This document shows positions 21,468-32,763 of a stretch of 64,000 bases of DNA, one piece after another. Below the pieces are notes generated by a model. That model ran no database searches and was not told the DNA's origin. It saw nothing but the letters and a program-made list of their open reading frames with translations. Within the stretch, counting starts at the first letter, position 1; each line of letters opens with the position of its first letter. Source of the stretch: Ichthyophis bannanicus (taxonomy: Eukaryota; Chordata; Amphibia; Gymnophiona; Ichthyophiidae); contig CM066044.1 in assembly GCA_033557465.1 (NCBI GenBank), positions 195,974,184 through 196,038,183 on the forward strand. The letters run 5' to 3'. A program made the position numbers and the translations under genes.

Positions 21468-22056
21468 CTGTAACGACTCTAATCAATGCTGGAAGCTCTT
21501 CTCTACGAAAAACCCTAATGATCTTAGACTGATCCTCAGGTTCCATAATCTCGCCTTCCTCCAGATCCTGCGCACCCTCTGCATGTTCCCAAACATCTTC
21601 CTCGAACTCCGGCCAATCGCTCTCCCCCGCTAAGGAGTCTCGAGCTCTAAGCCGCTTAGGGGCTGAGGGACCTTTGCCGCCCTCGTCCAGCCCCGCCAGG
21701 TGCGAGCCCGAGCCCGCAAGCGGCACTTTTCCAGCTAACTTCCCTTGTCGCCGCAGACAAAAAGCTTTATGGAGCATTAAAATGAACTCCGGGCAAAACT
21801 CCATTGGATCCCCCGACCGAGACCCTGAAACCCCTGCCGCGGACCCATCAAGCTCACCTGCAAGCACCTCCTCACCGGGAAGCTGGAGAGGCTCTGCAAT
21901 AGGCTCAGGCTGTTCAACTGACGGCTCTGCGGACTCCTTAACTTCCATCTGCTGTTCAACGGTAGATGACATCGACGCACAGCCGCGGCATATCCCAGAC
22001 TCCGCTACTGTGCCCCTGCGGGTACCACAAATCACACACTGTGGTCTCCCCGCCAT
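21430..22056 (-). CDS. DIRS gag, N-terminal 208 codons with zinc-binding motif
   Basis: Starts MAGRPQCVICGTRRG and has C7-x2-C10 followed by 'GICRGC', a C-x2-C/C-x2-C motif suited to zinc binding. The rest is acidic and low-complexity ('EEDVWEHAEGAQDLEEGEI') and ends near 'REELPALIRVVTDVEVDN', matching the position of element D's gag at 32497-32763. The Met start fits: it lies downstream of the leader and just before the zinc motif, as in E1. It continues, after a frameshift, into 20763-21467. Confidence 0.65.
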   Translation of the reverse strand: MAGRPQCVICGTRRGTVAESGICRGCASMSSTVEQQMEVKESAEPSVEQPEPIAEPLQLPGEEVLAGELDGSAAGVSGSRSGDPMEFCPEFILMLHKAFCLRRQGKLAGKVPLAGSGSHLAGLDEGGKGPSAPKRLRARDSLAGESDWPEFEEDVWEHAEGAQDLEEGEIMEPEDQSKIIRVFRREELPALIRVVTDVEVDNTGGCGG

Positions 22057-23158
22057 CCAAGTCCACTCCCCCTACCACCAAGGTAATGGGAAAGAATAAA
22101 GAATGCAGAAATCCTGTCCGTCAGCTATGAAGGCCCCAGCAGTGCTGGGAAGCTGTACCAGACCAAAAATGCAAGGCAGAGCACCGCGAGAGAGGAACTC
22201 CCCCTTCCCCCCCCCCGGGTTGCAGTCAGTACCGCGGGTAAGGCAAAACGCTCCCAAAAAACAAACAAACTTGTAAACTGAAAAACAAGAAAAAGAAAGA
22301 GCAAATTAAGAAATAAAACCGCACGCTAAAATAAAGGAAAAGACAGCCGCGTGCCCGCATAGCGTGCCCGGACCAGGCCTGCACGTGGTTTCCCGGAGCT
22401 TTTAAAATGGCCGCCGGCAAAACTGCAGCACAAGTAAATGGCGCCAAAACTTACCGGCGAAGTCTGTCAAGCAGGCAGCAGCGCCGGAGAGGTCACTCGC
22501 TTCCCCCCTGCCACCGCAGACTGTCTGTGGTGAAATTCTTACCGGGACAGACTGCCGAATCGCCGAAGCCTGCCCGTGTCTCCTGACGCTGCGCTAAGCA
22601 GGAGAAAGGCAGGCAGGGAGTCCGACAGAGAGGCAAACTGTTCCCCTGCCCTCCGGAACCACGCAAGTGTCCAGCGGTCCGGCAGGGTGCAGGGCTGCTC
22701 AAGAGGGCTCTCCCCCGTAACGTCTGGGATGAGAGAACCTCAGACCACCAGCCAACTACGCGTGGTCAATAGAAACGCTGGCAAATTAAGCTATTTCGTG
22801 ACAGGCAGGGTGCAGAAAGGCCAATAAAAACAAATGGAACATCTAACTATAAAATAAGTACAATTTTTTTTTTTTTTTTTAAACAAACCAAAGCAAACAA
22901 GGCAGTAAGAAAGAAAACCCCCAAACTATCCTAAGTCTAAGTCTAACTCTCCTTATCTGTTACTCCAGTGAGCCCTCTCCTGGGCTCACAACGTCCTCAG
23001 GCTGCATGGAGACTGGTAACACTGGAGGAGGAGAGACAGAGCAGCAGGCTATATCCACTGATGTCATGAGTTTGACGTACCAGTCTCCAGGCTGCAGGAG
23101 GAGGTTGACAACCCAGAAGTAGAGGACTGAACTGGAGGAACGATAAGGAAAACACTTT

Positions 23159-23375
23159 TTTTTTTTTTAGTGCCATCAAGTTAGTGCCGACTCCTGGAAA
23201 CCCAGCTGACTCTGGGTTTTCTTGGCAATGTATCACAGGAAGTAGATTGCCTGCCTTTTCTTCCGAGGCAATGCAAGGGTAAAGTGACTTGCCCGAGATC
23301 ACAAAGAGTGCCAGTGGGAACTGTACCCTTGATCTTCTGGGCACTAGACAGTTGCTTTAGCCACTAGGCGTCTAC
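23159..23375 (-). mobile_element. tRNA-derived SINE fragment
   Basis: Begins with a T run at 23158-23170 (A-tail on the minus strand). The minus strand starts near 'gtagacgcctagtggctaaa', which contains an A-box-like sequence, and has a B-box-like 'gggtacagttccc' about 40 bases on. This is the internal polymerase III promoter layout. It resembles the head of the SINE at 35130. Confidence 0.6.
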
Positions 23376-23860
23376 TCCACTATAAAACACTAGAGCACCC
23401 TTAAATCCATCAGATCACCGATGGATTAAGCAGCTCTAGTATTTTATAACTGCCACAATCCAGCAGATATGAATGGTCCTACAACTGTCAAACCTTCTGT
23501 CTGGTAAATGGATAAATTAGATCTTACCTGTTAATTTGCTTTCCTTTAGTCCCTCTAGTAAAGTCCAGATTAATGGGTTTACATCCCCTTCTAGCGATTG
23601 GAGACTGAGAATTCAAAGTTTTGGCGATGTCATCCAATAAAGGTAAAGTGATGCTATTACCAAGTCAGTATCCCACTGTCAAAGCAGTAAGTGCTAAACA
23701 TTCAATTAAATAGCTGTCTGCTAAAGATTATATAAATATTAAGCACAACCATTATGAATTTTCTTAACTTTAAAACAACAAACAACCACCTTAAAGTTAA
23801 TATGTAATATACATCTGAAATTTAAATAGGCTTAGATAATATATTAAAATGGGTGGGTTC

Positions 23861-23960
23861 TGGACTTTACTGGAGGGACTAAAGGAAAGCAAATTAGCAG
23901 GTAAGATCTAATTTATCCTTCCATAGTGTCCCTCCAGTACAGTAAAGACTAATGGGATGT
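23861..23960. repeat. Internal complementary region of DIRS 'D'
   Basis: Left-end complement ('aaattagcaggtaagatcta' at about 23890-23912) followed by right-end complement ('cttccatagtgtccctccag'). Confidence 0.8.
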
Positions 23961-24204
23961 ACCAGAACAATACTTATGGGCGGGACCTGCAAGCCCTGCC
24001 TCTAACATACGAGCTCCAAATTGTGCATCAATTCTTGGTTGCAAATTTAAACGATAATGTCTAGTGAAAGTCTGTAAGATTGAACATATCATTGCCTTAC
24101 AAATGTCTGCTGGAGGCACAAGACTAGATTCTGCCCACGAAGATGCTTGTGCGCTCTCAAACTTTTTGGTACAATTTTCTTGCACAACAAATAAGCAGAC
24201 GACT
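23949..24204 (-). pseudogene. DIRS 'D' recombinase, C-terminal piece
   Basis: Encodes 'SAQASSWAESSLVPPADICK' and 'TRHYRLNLQPRID', matching the tyrosine-containing end of the recombinase. The H-x2-R motif seen in A ('RAHSAR') is degraded to 'KFESAQ'. The CR1 insertion at about 24205 cuts the gene. Confidence 0.65.
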
Positions 24205-24221
24205 TTAGGAAGACTAACTTT

Positions 24222-25442
24222 GTGAAGATGGGCCAATACCTCAGGGAGTCGTTAGTGGGATGGGAACAGCTGGGAGATGTAGAAAACCAGTGGGCAAAAC
24301 TGAAAGGGGGTATTTTAAAGGCAACCAACCTTTTTGTTAAAATGGTAAATAAAGGCAAAAGGAACAGGAGACCGCTATGGTTTTCGAAAGACGTAGCTGA
24401 AAAAGTGAAGAAAAAGAGGGAGGCCTTCATGAAATACAAGAGATCACAGAGAGAGGAAAACAGGCATCTGTATTTGGAAAAACTTAGAGAAGCTAGCAAA
24501 GTAGTCAAGAAGGCAAAGATTCAAAAGGAGGAGGAAATAGCCAATGCAATAAAATGGGGGGATAAGACATTTTTCAGATATATTAGTGAGAAGAGGAAGG
24601 GCAAAAGTGGTATTGTCAGACTCAAGGGTGCAGGGGGGGAATATATAGAAGCTGATAAGGATAAAGCGGAATTGCTTAACAAATATTTTTGTTCTGTGTT
24701 CACAGATGAAGAACCAGGAGCAGGACCTCAGAAAACACCCACAAATAAGAACAGAAGCGAGGGACATCTTGAACTATTTTCAGAAGACTGTGTTCGTGAG
24801 AAACTAGCTCAACTTAAAGTAGACAAAGCGATGGGACCGGATGGGATACACCCTAGAATACTGAGGGAACTTGGGGACGTTCTAGCAACTCCACTGACTA
24901 ACCTTTTCAATGCCTCATTGGAGTCTGGAGTGGTGCCAAAGGACTGGAGAGAGGCTCATGTGGTGCCTTTACACAAAAGCGGAAGTAAGGATGTGGTTGA
25001 AAACTACAGGCCGGTTAGTTTAATTTCGGTGGTGAGTAAATTATTGGAAACGCTGCTGAAAGAGAAAATAGTGAGGTTTCTAGAGTCCAGCGGGTTACAG
25101 GATCCGAGGCAGCATGGATTCACCAGAGGCAGGTCTTGTCAGACAAATCTGATTGATTTCTTTGACTGGGTGACCAGGGAGTTGGACCGAGGGAGAGCTC
25201 TAGATGTGGTGTATTTAGATTTCCGTAAAGCCTTTGACACTGTTCCTCACAGGCGACTTATAAACAAACTGAGCACCCTAGGGATGGACCCTAAAGTTAC
25301 TGCTTGGGTTAAAAATTGGTTGGGTGGGAGGCGACAGAGTACAAGTAAATGGAGCACACTGAGGAGAAGGATGTTACCAGTGGTGTGCCCCAGGGATCTG
25401 TCCTTGGTCCAATTCTTTTTAACATCTTTGTTAGTGAAATAG
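24222..25442 (+). pseudogene. CR1 linker and N-terminal reverse transcriptase
   Basis: A Lys-rich linker ('KKKREAFMKYKRSQREENRH', about residues 66-85) is followed by polymerase motifs 'KAMGPDGIHPRILREL', 'ENYRPVSLISVVSKLLE', 'PRQHGFTRGRSCQTNLIDF' and palm motif A 'VYLDFRKAFDTVPHRR', with its catalytic Asp present. A frameshift at about 25340-25390 moves the true frame into the next ORF; the last 40 or so residues here are out of frame. The endonuclease is absent through 5' truncation. Confidence 0.82.
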
Positions 25443-26290
25443 CGGAAGGGCTGTCGGGTAAGGTTTGCCTCTTTGCGGATGATACCAAAATCTGCAATAG
25501 AGTAGACACCCAGGAAGGGGTAGATAACATGAGGAGGGATCTAGCTAAGCTTGAAGAATGGTCTAGAATTTGGCAGCTGGGATTTAATGTTAAAACATGT
25601 AAGGTCATGCATTTGGGCTGCAGCAATCCAAGGGAGCAATACAGTATAGGAGGTGAAGTACTTTTGTCCACTAAAGAAGAGCGGGACCTAGGCGTGGTTG
25701 TGTCTGATGATCTTAAAGTAGCTAAACAGGTAGAAAAGGCAACAGCAAAAGCTAGAAGGATGCTTGGGTGCATACGGAGAGGAATGGCTAGCAGAAAAAA
25801 GGAGGTGATAATCCCTCTGTATAAGTCTTTGGTGCGACCTCATTTGGAGTATGGTGTGCAATTCTGGAGACCGCACCTTCAAAAGGATGTGAACAGGATG
25901 GAGTTGGTGCAGAGGGTTGCTACTAAAATGATTAATGGGCTTCGTTATAAAGCATATGAGGACAGACTTAAGGATCTTAATATGTACACCTTAGAGGAAA
26001 GGCGGGATAGAGGTGATATGATTGAGATGTTTAAATATCTCCGTGGCATAAATGTTCAGGGAGAGAGCCTCTTTCAATTGAAAGCAAGTTCTGCTAAGAG
26101 GGGACATGGGATGAGGGTGAAGGGAGATAGATTCAGGAGTGATATGCGGAAATATTTCTTTACGGAAAGAGTAGTGGATCCATGGAATAGTCTCCCAGTG
26201 GAGGTGGTAGAGATGAGGACAGTAACTGAATTCAAAAAAGCATGGGACCAACACAGAGGATCTCTAAAGGTAAAAAGTGGACTGTTGTAG
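25349..26290 (+). pseudogene. CR1 reverse transcriptase, catalytic and C-terminal part
   Basis: Continues the polymerase after the frameshift: 'GVPQGSVLGPILFNIF', then the catalytic 'LFADDTKI' (FADD at 25472-25483), 'RPHLEYGVQFWRPHLQKDVN', and the C-terminal 'VVDPWNSLPVEVVEMRTV'. A single net frameshift separates it from the preceding ORF; otherwise the domain looks complete, so the copy is moderately young. Confidence 0.82.
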
Positions 26291-27183
26291 TTGTTATGGA
26301 AGGACAGACTAGATAGGCCATCTGGTCTTTTTCTGTCATCATGTTTCTATGTTTTAGCTTATTTTATCCAACAGGCAACTGTTGCTTTTGAAGTTGCTTG
26401 CCCTTTATGATGTCCTCCAAAGAGGACAAAGATGTTCTGAATGGCGAACTGTTTTTGTGCGCTTCAAACTAATAACCAGGTGCATATCTAATGTACGCAA
26501 TTGTGGATTTACCATATATGCAAAACTTGGTAGGACAATCGACTGATTGAGATGGAATGATGCTAAGACCTTAGGTAAAAAGACACCGTGCGTAAAACAA
26601 CCTTTTCTTTCATTACACAGGTCTGTGACTAAAAAGCTGTTTGATTATTTTCATCTAATTTCCATGTATTTTGGTGTGCTGAAAACAAATAAAATATTGA
26701 AAAAACTCCTAGACATCATGATTTGCCACAACATGTAAAATTGTCTTCAAATTTATCAATTTTTTTCAAATTACCATTAATTCAAATTACTATTAATTAA
26801 TTCACATAAGTGCATTTAAGATATAAAATGCCAAAAAAACCTTAAAAGGGGTTGTCCGAGTTATGTAAAAAAAAATATAGCACTGTAAATCTGATGGTCA
26901 GCAATATATACATAAGCTAAGCAGGTTTTAAGTCCGTGCTTCTAATGGTAGAAGGGGTTAATCTTTCCTGAAGAATCCAGTGGGAGGGAGACACAGGGCA
27001 GATAGCAGCAGCTCTGGTAAGTGCAGGGGGGCGTGGCCAGCACTGTGACGTCTCGTGTACAGACACAGAGCTGCTCTCTCCTGCATGCCACACTTGTGCA
27101 CGAATCATCAGGTTCTTGGTTCTAGGCTGTTCACACTTTCCATCGCAATTCGTGTTAGCTCGTCATTCTTCAACTGTTATGTT

Positions 27184-28958
27184 ATGGCTCCGCGAAAGTG
27201 TATTAATTCGCCAGACAGTTTGTTTCATCTGTGGTGAATATACTGTGTTGAAGCAACAGCAGAATATTACAGACTTTGTGAAAAAAGTATACTTTGCATA
27301 CTTTGGACTAAAAATTGAAGATCAAGATAAAGTCTGGGCGCTTCATAAAGCGTGCAAACGGTGTGTTGAGGACCTCCGAAACTGGTTCAAGGGTAAGAAA
27401 AAATCTTTCCGTTATGGGATTCCTATGGTATGGCGAGAGCAAAAGAACCATAGTGACGACTGTTACTTCTGTTCATGCGATGTGAAAGGGTTTAATTCCA
27501 AATGGAAGCATTCCATTTCATACCCCAATCGTCATTCGGCAATTCGTCCCATCCCCCATGGCATAGATATACCAGTACCCAAGCCCCCTGCTACCTTGGA
27601 AGAAATACCTAGCTCCGATGAAGGTGAAGTCATACCTGAACCAGATGACGAATCAAGTTCTGACTTTGAAGATGATACAAGACCAAATTATATACCGCAC
27701 TATTGTCAGCGCGTTTGGCTTCACATAGAACAGGAGTAACAACTTGGGTAACATGTTTTGCTTTACAGAGAACAGGAATAACAACTTGGATAACATGGGG
27801 ATGTAAAAAATTGTTTTCTCAGAAGGAGATGAATGATTTGGTAAGAGACTTGAATCTTCCCAAAGATGCCGCTGAGTTACTCGGATCAAGGCTGAAAAGC
27901 AGGAATTTATTGTTGCCAGGAGTGTCATCTTCATGGTTCAGACATCGTGAAAAGGAGTTCGTTCCTTACTTCGCCCAGGAAGACAAGTTGGTTTATTGCA
28001 TCGATGTCGAAGGTCTGATGGGTCAATTTAAAATCCAATATGATTCAGAGCAATGGCGTCTTTTTATAGATTCTTCAAAAAAGTCTCAAAGCAGTCCATA
28101 CCTGTAGGTCATTCCGTACACTTGAAGGAAACCTACGAGAACTTGGAATTGGTTCTTCGTAAACTTAAATATGAAGACAATGGTTGGCAAGTGTGTGGAG
28201 ACTTGAAGGTCTTGTGCATGCTGCTCGGGCAACAAGCTGGGTATACCAAATATCCTTGTTTTCTGTGTCTATGGGACGATCGAGACCAACAAAATCACTG
28301 GACCAAGAAGAGTTGGCAGCCGAGGGTGCTAACAGTCGGTGAAAGAAATGTCCTCCGAGAAACTTTGGTACCTTCCCATAAAGTTCTTCTACCACCTCTC
28401 CACATAAAATTGGGATTGATGAAGCAATTCATAGAATCACTTCCAAGAGATGGAGAATGCTTCAAATACTTGGTCACCAAGTTTCCAGGCCTGTCGGAGG
28501 CAAAATTGAAGGAAGGTGTGTTCGTCGGACCAGACATTAGAAGGCTTATAGTAGATCAAGAGTTTGTCAATACCATGACGGATCCTCAAAAAGAAGGGTG
28601 GATTGCATTTAAAGAAGTCGTACAGAAATTTTTAGGCAATAACAAAGATCCTCACTACAAAAAGATCGTCGGACGAATGCTGAAAGCATTTCAAGCTTTA
28701 GGTTCCCTGATGAGTTTGAAAGTGCATTTCCTCCAGTCCCACCTTGACTGCTTTCCTGAAAATTTGGGAGCTGTGAGTGAGGAACAAGGTGAACGATTCC
28801 ACCAAGATATTAAAGAGATGGAAAGGAGATACCAGGGAAAATGGAGCATTACAATGATGGCAGACTACTGTTGGATGCTTCAGAGAGACATTCCAGATGC
28901 TACTCAAAAGCGTAAATGCACCAAGAGGAGCCTCACAAGGAAGAAGAATCGAGTTTAG
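27184..28958 (+). pseudogene. Putative transposase of an unnamed animal protein family
   Basis: From ATG 27184 the frame gives MAPRKCINSPDSLFHLW, then shifts to 'FICGEYTVLKQQQNITDF'. An N-terminal Cys/His-rich region (FICG, 'HKACKRCVEDLRNW', 'SDDCYFCSCDV') could bind zinc. After an acidic linker and an inserted LINE tail, the frame resumes at about 27800 ('LVRDLNLPKDAAELLGSRLK'), then 'CIDVEGLM..WRLFIDSSKKS'. A gap with frameshift near 28085 leads to 'IPVGHSVHLKETYEN', 'GWQVCGDLKVLCMLLG', 'LPPLHIKLGLMKQFIESL' and 'AVSEEQGERFHQDIKEMERR'. I recall this protein as common and uncharacterised in arthropods, cnidarians and fishes. D of FIDSS, D of CGDLK and E of EEQGE could be an RNase H-type triad; that is inference. 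Three disruptions make this copy dead. Confidence 0.68.
27690..27800 (-). mobile_element. LINE tail inserted in the transposase gene, with local duplication
   Basis: 'tataccgcactattgtcagc' is the reversed tail of the LINE family seen at 1-1705. Within it, 'agaacaggagtaacaacttg' is followed about 37 bases later by 'agaacaggaataacaacttg', a small tandem duplication. Confidence 0.6.
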
Positions 28959-29105
28959 TGTGTGTAGGTGAGCTCATTTCAGTTCAAAAAAGGATTTTCA
29001 TGAAAATATTGTAATAAAACTTTAATTTTATAAGTCTATTTCCATTTATTTTGAGGTATTGCCTTATTTAACATAGTTACCTAAATTGTCAGGAAACATG
29101 ATGTC

Positions 29106-29402
29106 CTATGACAAAATGGAGGTCATTTTCAGATTCAGCGCACCAACAAAGATTAAGTGGAATAACCAAAACAGCTCTTGAAAAAAAATTTTTTGCAGAC
29201 CTGTGTTAATAGAAAAAGGTTCACGATATGCTAATGCCTGTAATTCCGAAATATGATGTGCTGAACAAATAGCTACCAAAAACACTTTTAATGGCAAATC
29301 CTTTAAAGTAGAAGCTTTCAAAGGTTCAAAAGGTGATATAGTCATTGCTTGAGCACTAAATTCAAATCCCATGAAGGTACAACTGAATGTATCTGACGTC
29401 AA
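29106..29402 (-). pseudogene. DIRS 'D' recombinase, central piece
   Basis: Encodes 'PFEPLKASTLKDLPLKVFLV' and 'AICSAHHISELQALAYREPF', matching 'CSAWRVSELQAL' of element H and 'TSARRVSELQAL' of element B. The catalytic Arg of that block is replaced (HH for RR/WR). The remaining recombinase sequence continues on the other side of the transposon at 26356-26612. Confidence 0.7.
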
Positions 29403-29705
29403 ATCTACTTTACTGCCCTCTAGAACAGTACAACATCAGGATGTGAAGCTAAAGAATGATCCTGAACACTATCTTAATAGCAAGACAATACTGTTAGATG
29501 CACTCTTAAAACATTTAATGCAAGGCCTTTATCTAGTCCTACCTGAAAGAATTCCAATACATCAGAAATGAAAACCTGTAATGGTTTTATTCTAAGCTCT
29601 TTGTTCCATTGTTCAAAAATACGCCAAACTCAAATATAAGTCAAAGATGTTGACCATCTGTGAGATTTTAAAAGCATCATAACCACTGCTGTTGAATAGC
29701 CTCAC

Positions 29706-30260
29706 TTAAGTGACCAAGAGACAAACCATATGCAAGAATCTATCTACTTCATTCATGCTCACTGGTCCTTGCGAGAAAAGACGTTCTGTGATTGGAAGTT
29801 TCCAAGGTATTGCTACCATTAGAGGAATGAGATCCGCATACCACGGTCTGCTTGGGCAATTTGGTGCCATCAGTATTACCAGACTCTTGTGTCTTTCTAT
29901 CCACTGCAACACGTAATCTATTAATGGCCATGGAGGAAAAACAAAGTAGAGCATCTTTGGGTCACGGCTGCAAGAGTGCGTCTATTCCCTTGGACATTCT
30001 CTCCCTCCTTTGACTGAAGGACCGTAGACATTTTGTGTTTCTTGCAGAAGCCATCAAGTCCATCTCTGGCTGACCCCCACCTTTGGGATAAGCTGTGAAA
30101 GACTGATTTAATGACCATTCCCCTGGATCTACATGACGACTGATGAAGTCTGCCTGTACATTGTCCACTCCTGTTAAATGTACTGCTGTTATGATTTGAA
30201 TGTTCTGCCCAAAACAGTAGTGGCTCTATTTTGATGGATAGGATCAAACTTCCTGTCCCT
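29706..30260 (-). pseudogene. DIRS 'D', end of RNase H frame
   Basis: 29706-29954 encodes 'VILMAPNCPSRPWYADLIPL', equivalent to 'VVLIAPDWPRRPWYADLVRL' at 63751-63996. 29962-30168 encodes 'MDNVQADFISRHVDPGEWSL', the 'NxxADxxSR' block at the end of RNase H that carries the last catalytic Asp. The pieces lie in different frames. Confidence 0.65.
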
Positions 30261-30623
30261 CCTTAACAATTGATGTATGCTATTGTGGTTGCATTGTCAG
30301 ACAGGACTCTTACAGCCTTCCCTTCGAGATGGTGCTGAAAGGCCTATAGAGCCTGAAAAACTGCTCTAATTTCTAAACGACTGATCAACCACAATGTTTG
30401 TTGTCCAATTTCCCTTATGCTATTTGATTCTGACAAGGAGCTCCCCCCAGCCTGTAAGGCTGGCATCCGTTGTCACTAATGTCCATATTGGCGAATCCAA
30501 TGGAATACCCACCACTATTTTTTTCTTTTCAAAGCCACCACTTGAGGCTTACCTGGATTTCTGTTGGACATAAGTTTTTGGGACAGCGGACATATTTGTG
30601 GACTCCATTATGATAACAGTGCC

Positions 30624-31474
30624 CTATGAAGTGGACGCATATGAGCTCTCGCCCACGGTACCAGGTCTAGCATTGCTGCCATGAATCCTAATATCTGCAG
30701 ATATGACCACACCATGAGGTTTTAGCAGCACAGAAATATCTGTAATTGAACCTGCAACTTGTTCATCCGCTCCTGTGGAAGACAGACCATTCCTTGCCTG
30801 GTGTCGAATTTCGTTCCCAGATGAATCAGAGATTGTGAAGGAATGAGATGACACACTGCCTTCTTGATAACCCATCCTAGACTTTGAAGGAGTTCTATGA
30901 CCCTGGCTGTTGCCATCTTGATTTCCTCCCAGGTTTTCGCTCACCAACCAATCATCTAGATAAGGGTATACCAGCACCTCCTTCCTGATGCAAGGCAGCT
31001 GCTGCCACTACCATAACTTTCATAAAGGTTAGAGGAGATGTTGCTAAGCCAAATGGTAGAGCTTGGAACTGATAATGGTCTTTTTGCACTGCAAAATGAA
31101 GATAGCGTTGATGCTCTGCATGTATGGGAATATGGAGGTACGCCTCCATAAGATCTAAGGCTGTTAGAAATTCTCCAGTTTGCACTGCTGCTATAACCAA
31201 ACGTAATGTTTCCATACGAAAATGTGGAATCCTTAAAGCACAATTTACATGCTTTAGATCCAAAACTGGACAGTTAAGTTCCTTCCTTCCTTGGAACTAC
31301 AAAGTAGATGGAGTATCGCCCCAATCCTACTAGATGTAATGGAAGAGGAACCACTGCTTGGATTTGCAGAAGTCGATGCAAAGAGTTTGACGGACTTTTC
31401 GCTGGAGTCTTGCAGGGAGAAAGAACAAAGCCTTCCTGAAATGTTCCACGAACTCCAGAGCATAACCTTTGCAA
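30624..31474 (-). pseudogene. DIRS 'D' reverse transcriptase remnants
   Basis: 30952-31263 encodes 'LTALDLMEAYLHIPIHAEHQ', the palm A block with its Asp, and 'FQALPFGLATSPLTF'. 30624-30977 encodes 'VYPYLDDWLVSE', the catalytic YLDD. 31254-31474 holds the N-terminal block in several frames. At least two frameshifts separate them. Confidence 0.72.
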
Positions 31475-31850
31475 ATCATCTTGAGCCCATTGATCTGTTG
31501 TAGTTTTGACCCAGGCAGAGTAGAAATACCACAGACGACCCCTTATCGGAATCTCCTCTTTCTGGGTCTGCCTTATCGCATCTTCTTTTGACCTGTTCCT
31601 GAACTGGCAAAGGCTCCATGACAGCCGCCTCCTTCCCCCATGAAAAGGCTGTCCTCTTGGTGAAAATCTTGATCTAGTCGCTCTGTAGCGATGAAAATTC
31701 CTAAAGGGAGGTCTGGATGGGACAAATTATTTTGGCCCTCTAAGTTTATCCTTAGGAAGTCCAGCCGTTTTAGATTCCCCTAAGTCTTTACCTAACTTTT
31801 CCAAAGCTTCACCAAATAAAAGCTTGCCCTTAAAAGGAAAGCAATTAAGT

Positions 31851-32763
31851 CTAGCCTTTTGAGGAAACATCTGCTGACCAATTTTGCAACCACAGTAAAT
31901 GCCGAGCTGCTACTGCAGAAGTCATACTATTAGCTAGGGCTTTGATCAGATCATAATGTGCATTTGCTAGATATGCTGCTCCTGTTTCCATCCTGACCAT
32001 TTCCGACATTTGCGCAAAATCTGGTGACACAAAGTCCATTAAGGTTTGCACCCAGTGAAGGCATGTCCTTGCAATATATGCACCACATATTGAAGCCTGC
32101 AGTGCTAAATCATTCACATCAAATACCTGACTTAAGAGTCTCAATTCTCTTATCTTGTGGATCCTTTAGAGCAGCATCACCTTCAATTGGTACAGTGGTC
32201 ATTTTAGTAATCGCAGAGACGAAGGCATCTACTTTTGGAAGACAAGAGAGTTCCTTCTCTGCCACAGGTATGGGATAGAGACGAGCCATAGTACGACCCC
32301 CGCATAGACCAGTCTCTGGTGATTCCCATTCAGACTCAAATCATTTGCATAATTGCCCTAGGGATAGGAAAAACTGTCTGTACTACAGATTCCCTGTAAT
32401 AAGGGATCCTCTAACATCTGATCCTTAATTTGAGATTCAATTGGAATGTGAAGTGCTTCCAAAGAATGATTTATCAGACCACCAAGCTCTTCCTTTCTAA
32501 AAAACCCTCACAATATGCTCGTCTTCATCTACCAGACCCTCTATCTCCTCTAATTCTAATGCAAAATAATTTTTGTTTGCTCCTGAAGTCCCCTCAAGAG
32601 GATCCTCTGAATCTCCTGAAATATTTGAGCCTACCTCCAAAGACAATGTCGGCAGAAGTAAATGATCAGTGGGCAATAGAGTGTCTTGGTGCATATTGGA
32701 TGATAATGAAGCCCATTGCTGCCTTAAATCTCTCTTCATTAAGTATGCTTTGTGCATTAACAC
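31851..32763 (-). pseudogene. DIRS 'D' gag remnants
   Basis: 31851-32144 encodes 'METGAAYLANAHYDLIKALA' and 'AVAARHLLWLQNWSADVSSK', homologous to element A's gag at 20763-21086. 32497-32763 encodes an acidic segment ending 'EEIEGLVDEDEHIVRVF', equivalent to A's '..IIRVFRREELP'. The N-terminal zinc motif is expected at 32880-33020, where 'Cys-x2-Cys' traces exist, but no open frame persists. Confidence 0.65.

Larger units (their letters stand above)
19795..23150 (-). mobile_element. DIRS 'A': short element with gag and recombinase but no polymerase
   Basis: The left terminal repeat (19795-19955) and right terminal repeat (about 23010-23150) are inverted copies; both contain 'gtcctctacttctgggttgt' or its complement and the 'tatatccactgatgtcatga' block. 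The internal complementary region is at 20183-20283. Between them lie, right to left, a gag ORF, more gag, then the C-terminal catalytic part of a tyrosine recombinase. The reverse transcriptase/RNase H segment (over 2 kb in E1 and B) is absent: gag sequence at about 20763 is followed almost directly by recombinase at 20685. At 3.36 kb it looks like an internally deleted, non-autonomous copy. Confidence 0.82.
24205..26355 (+). mobile_element. CR1-type LINE, 5'-truncated, inserted in DIRS 'D'
   Basis: Two overlapping frames cover most of ORF2. The 3' end has the tail 'aaggacagactagataggcc' and terminal 8-base-type repeats 'tcatgtttctatgttt' at about 26337-26355. DIRS recombinase sequence resumes at about 26356. 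This subfamily differs from the minus-strand CR1 copies in tail sequence and in its polymerase. Confidence 0.85.
26616..29205 (+). mobile_element. DNA transposon of unassigned family with inverted ends
   Basis: The ends are perfect inverted 10-mers: 'cacaggtctg' at 26616-26625 and 'cagacctgtg' at 29196-29205. Weaker inverted similarity continues about 80 bases ('agctgtttgattatt' against the complement of 'aataaccaaaacagct'). TTA flanks both sides (26613-26615 and 29206-29208), a likely 3-bp target duplication. Outside these points the flanks are the two halves of the DIRS 'D' recombinase. The element is 2,590 bases long and encodes the broken gene at 27184-28958. Confidence 0.75.
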
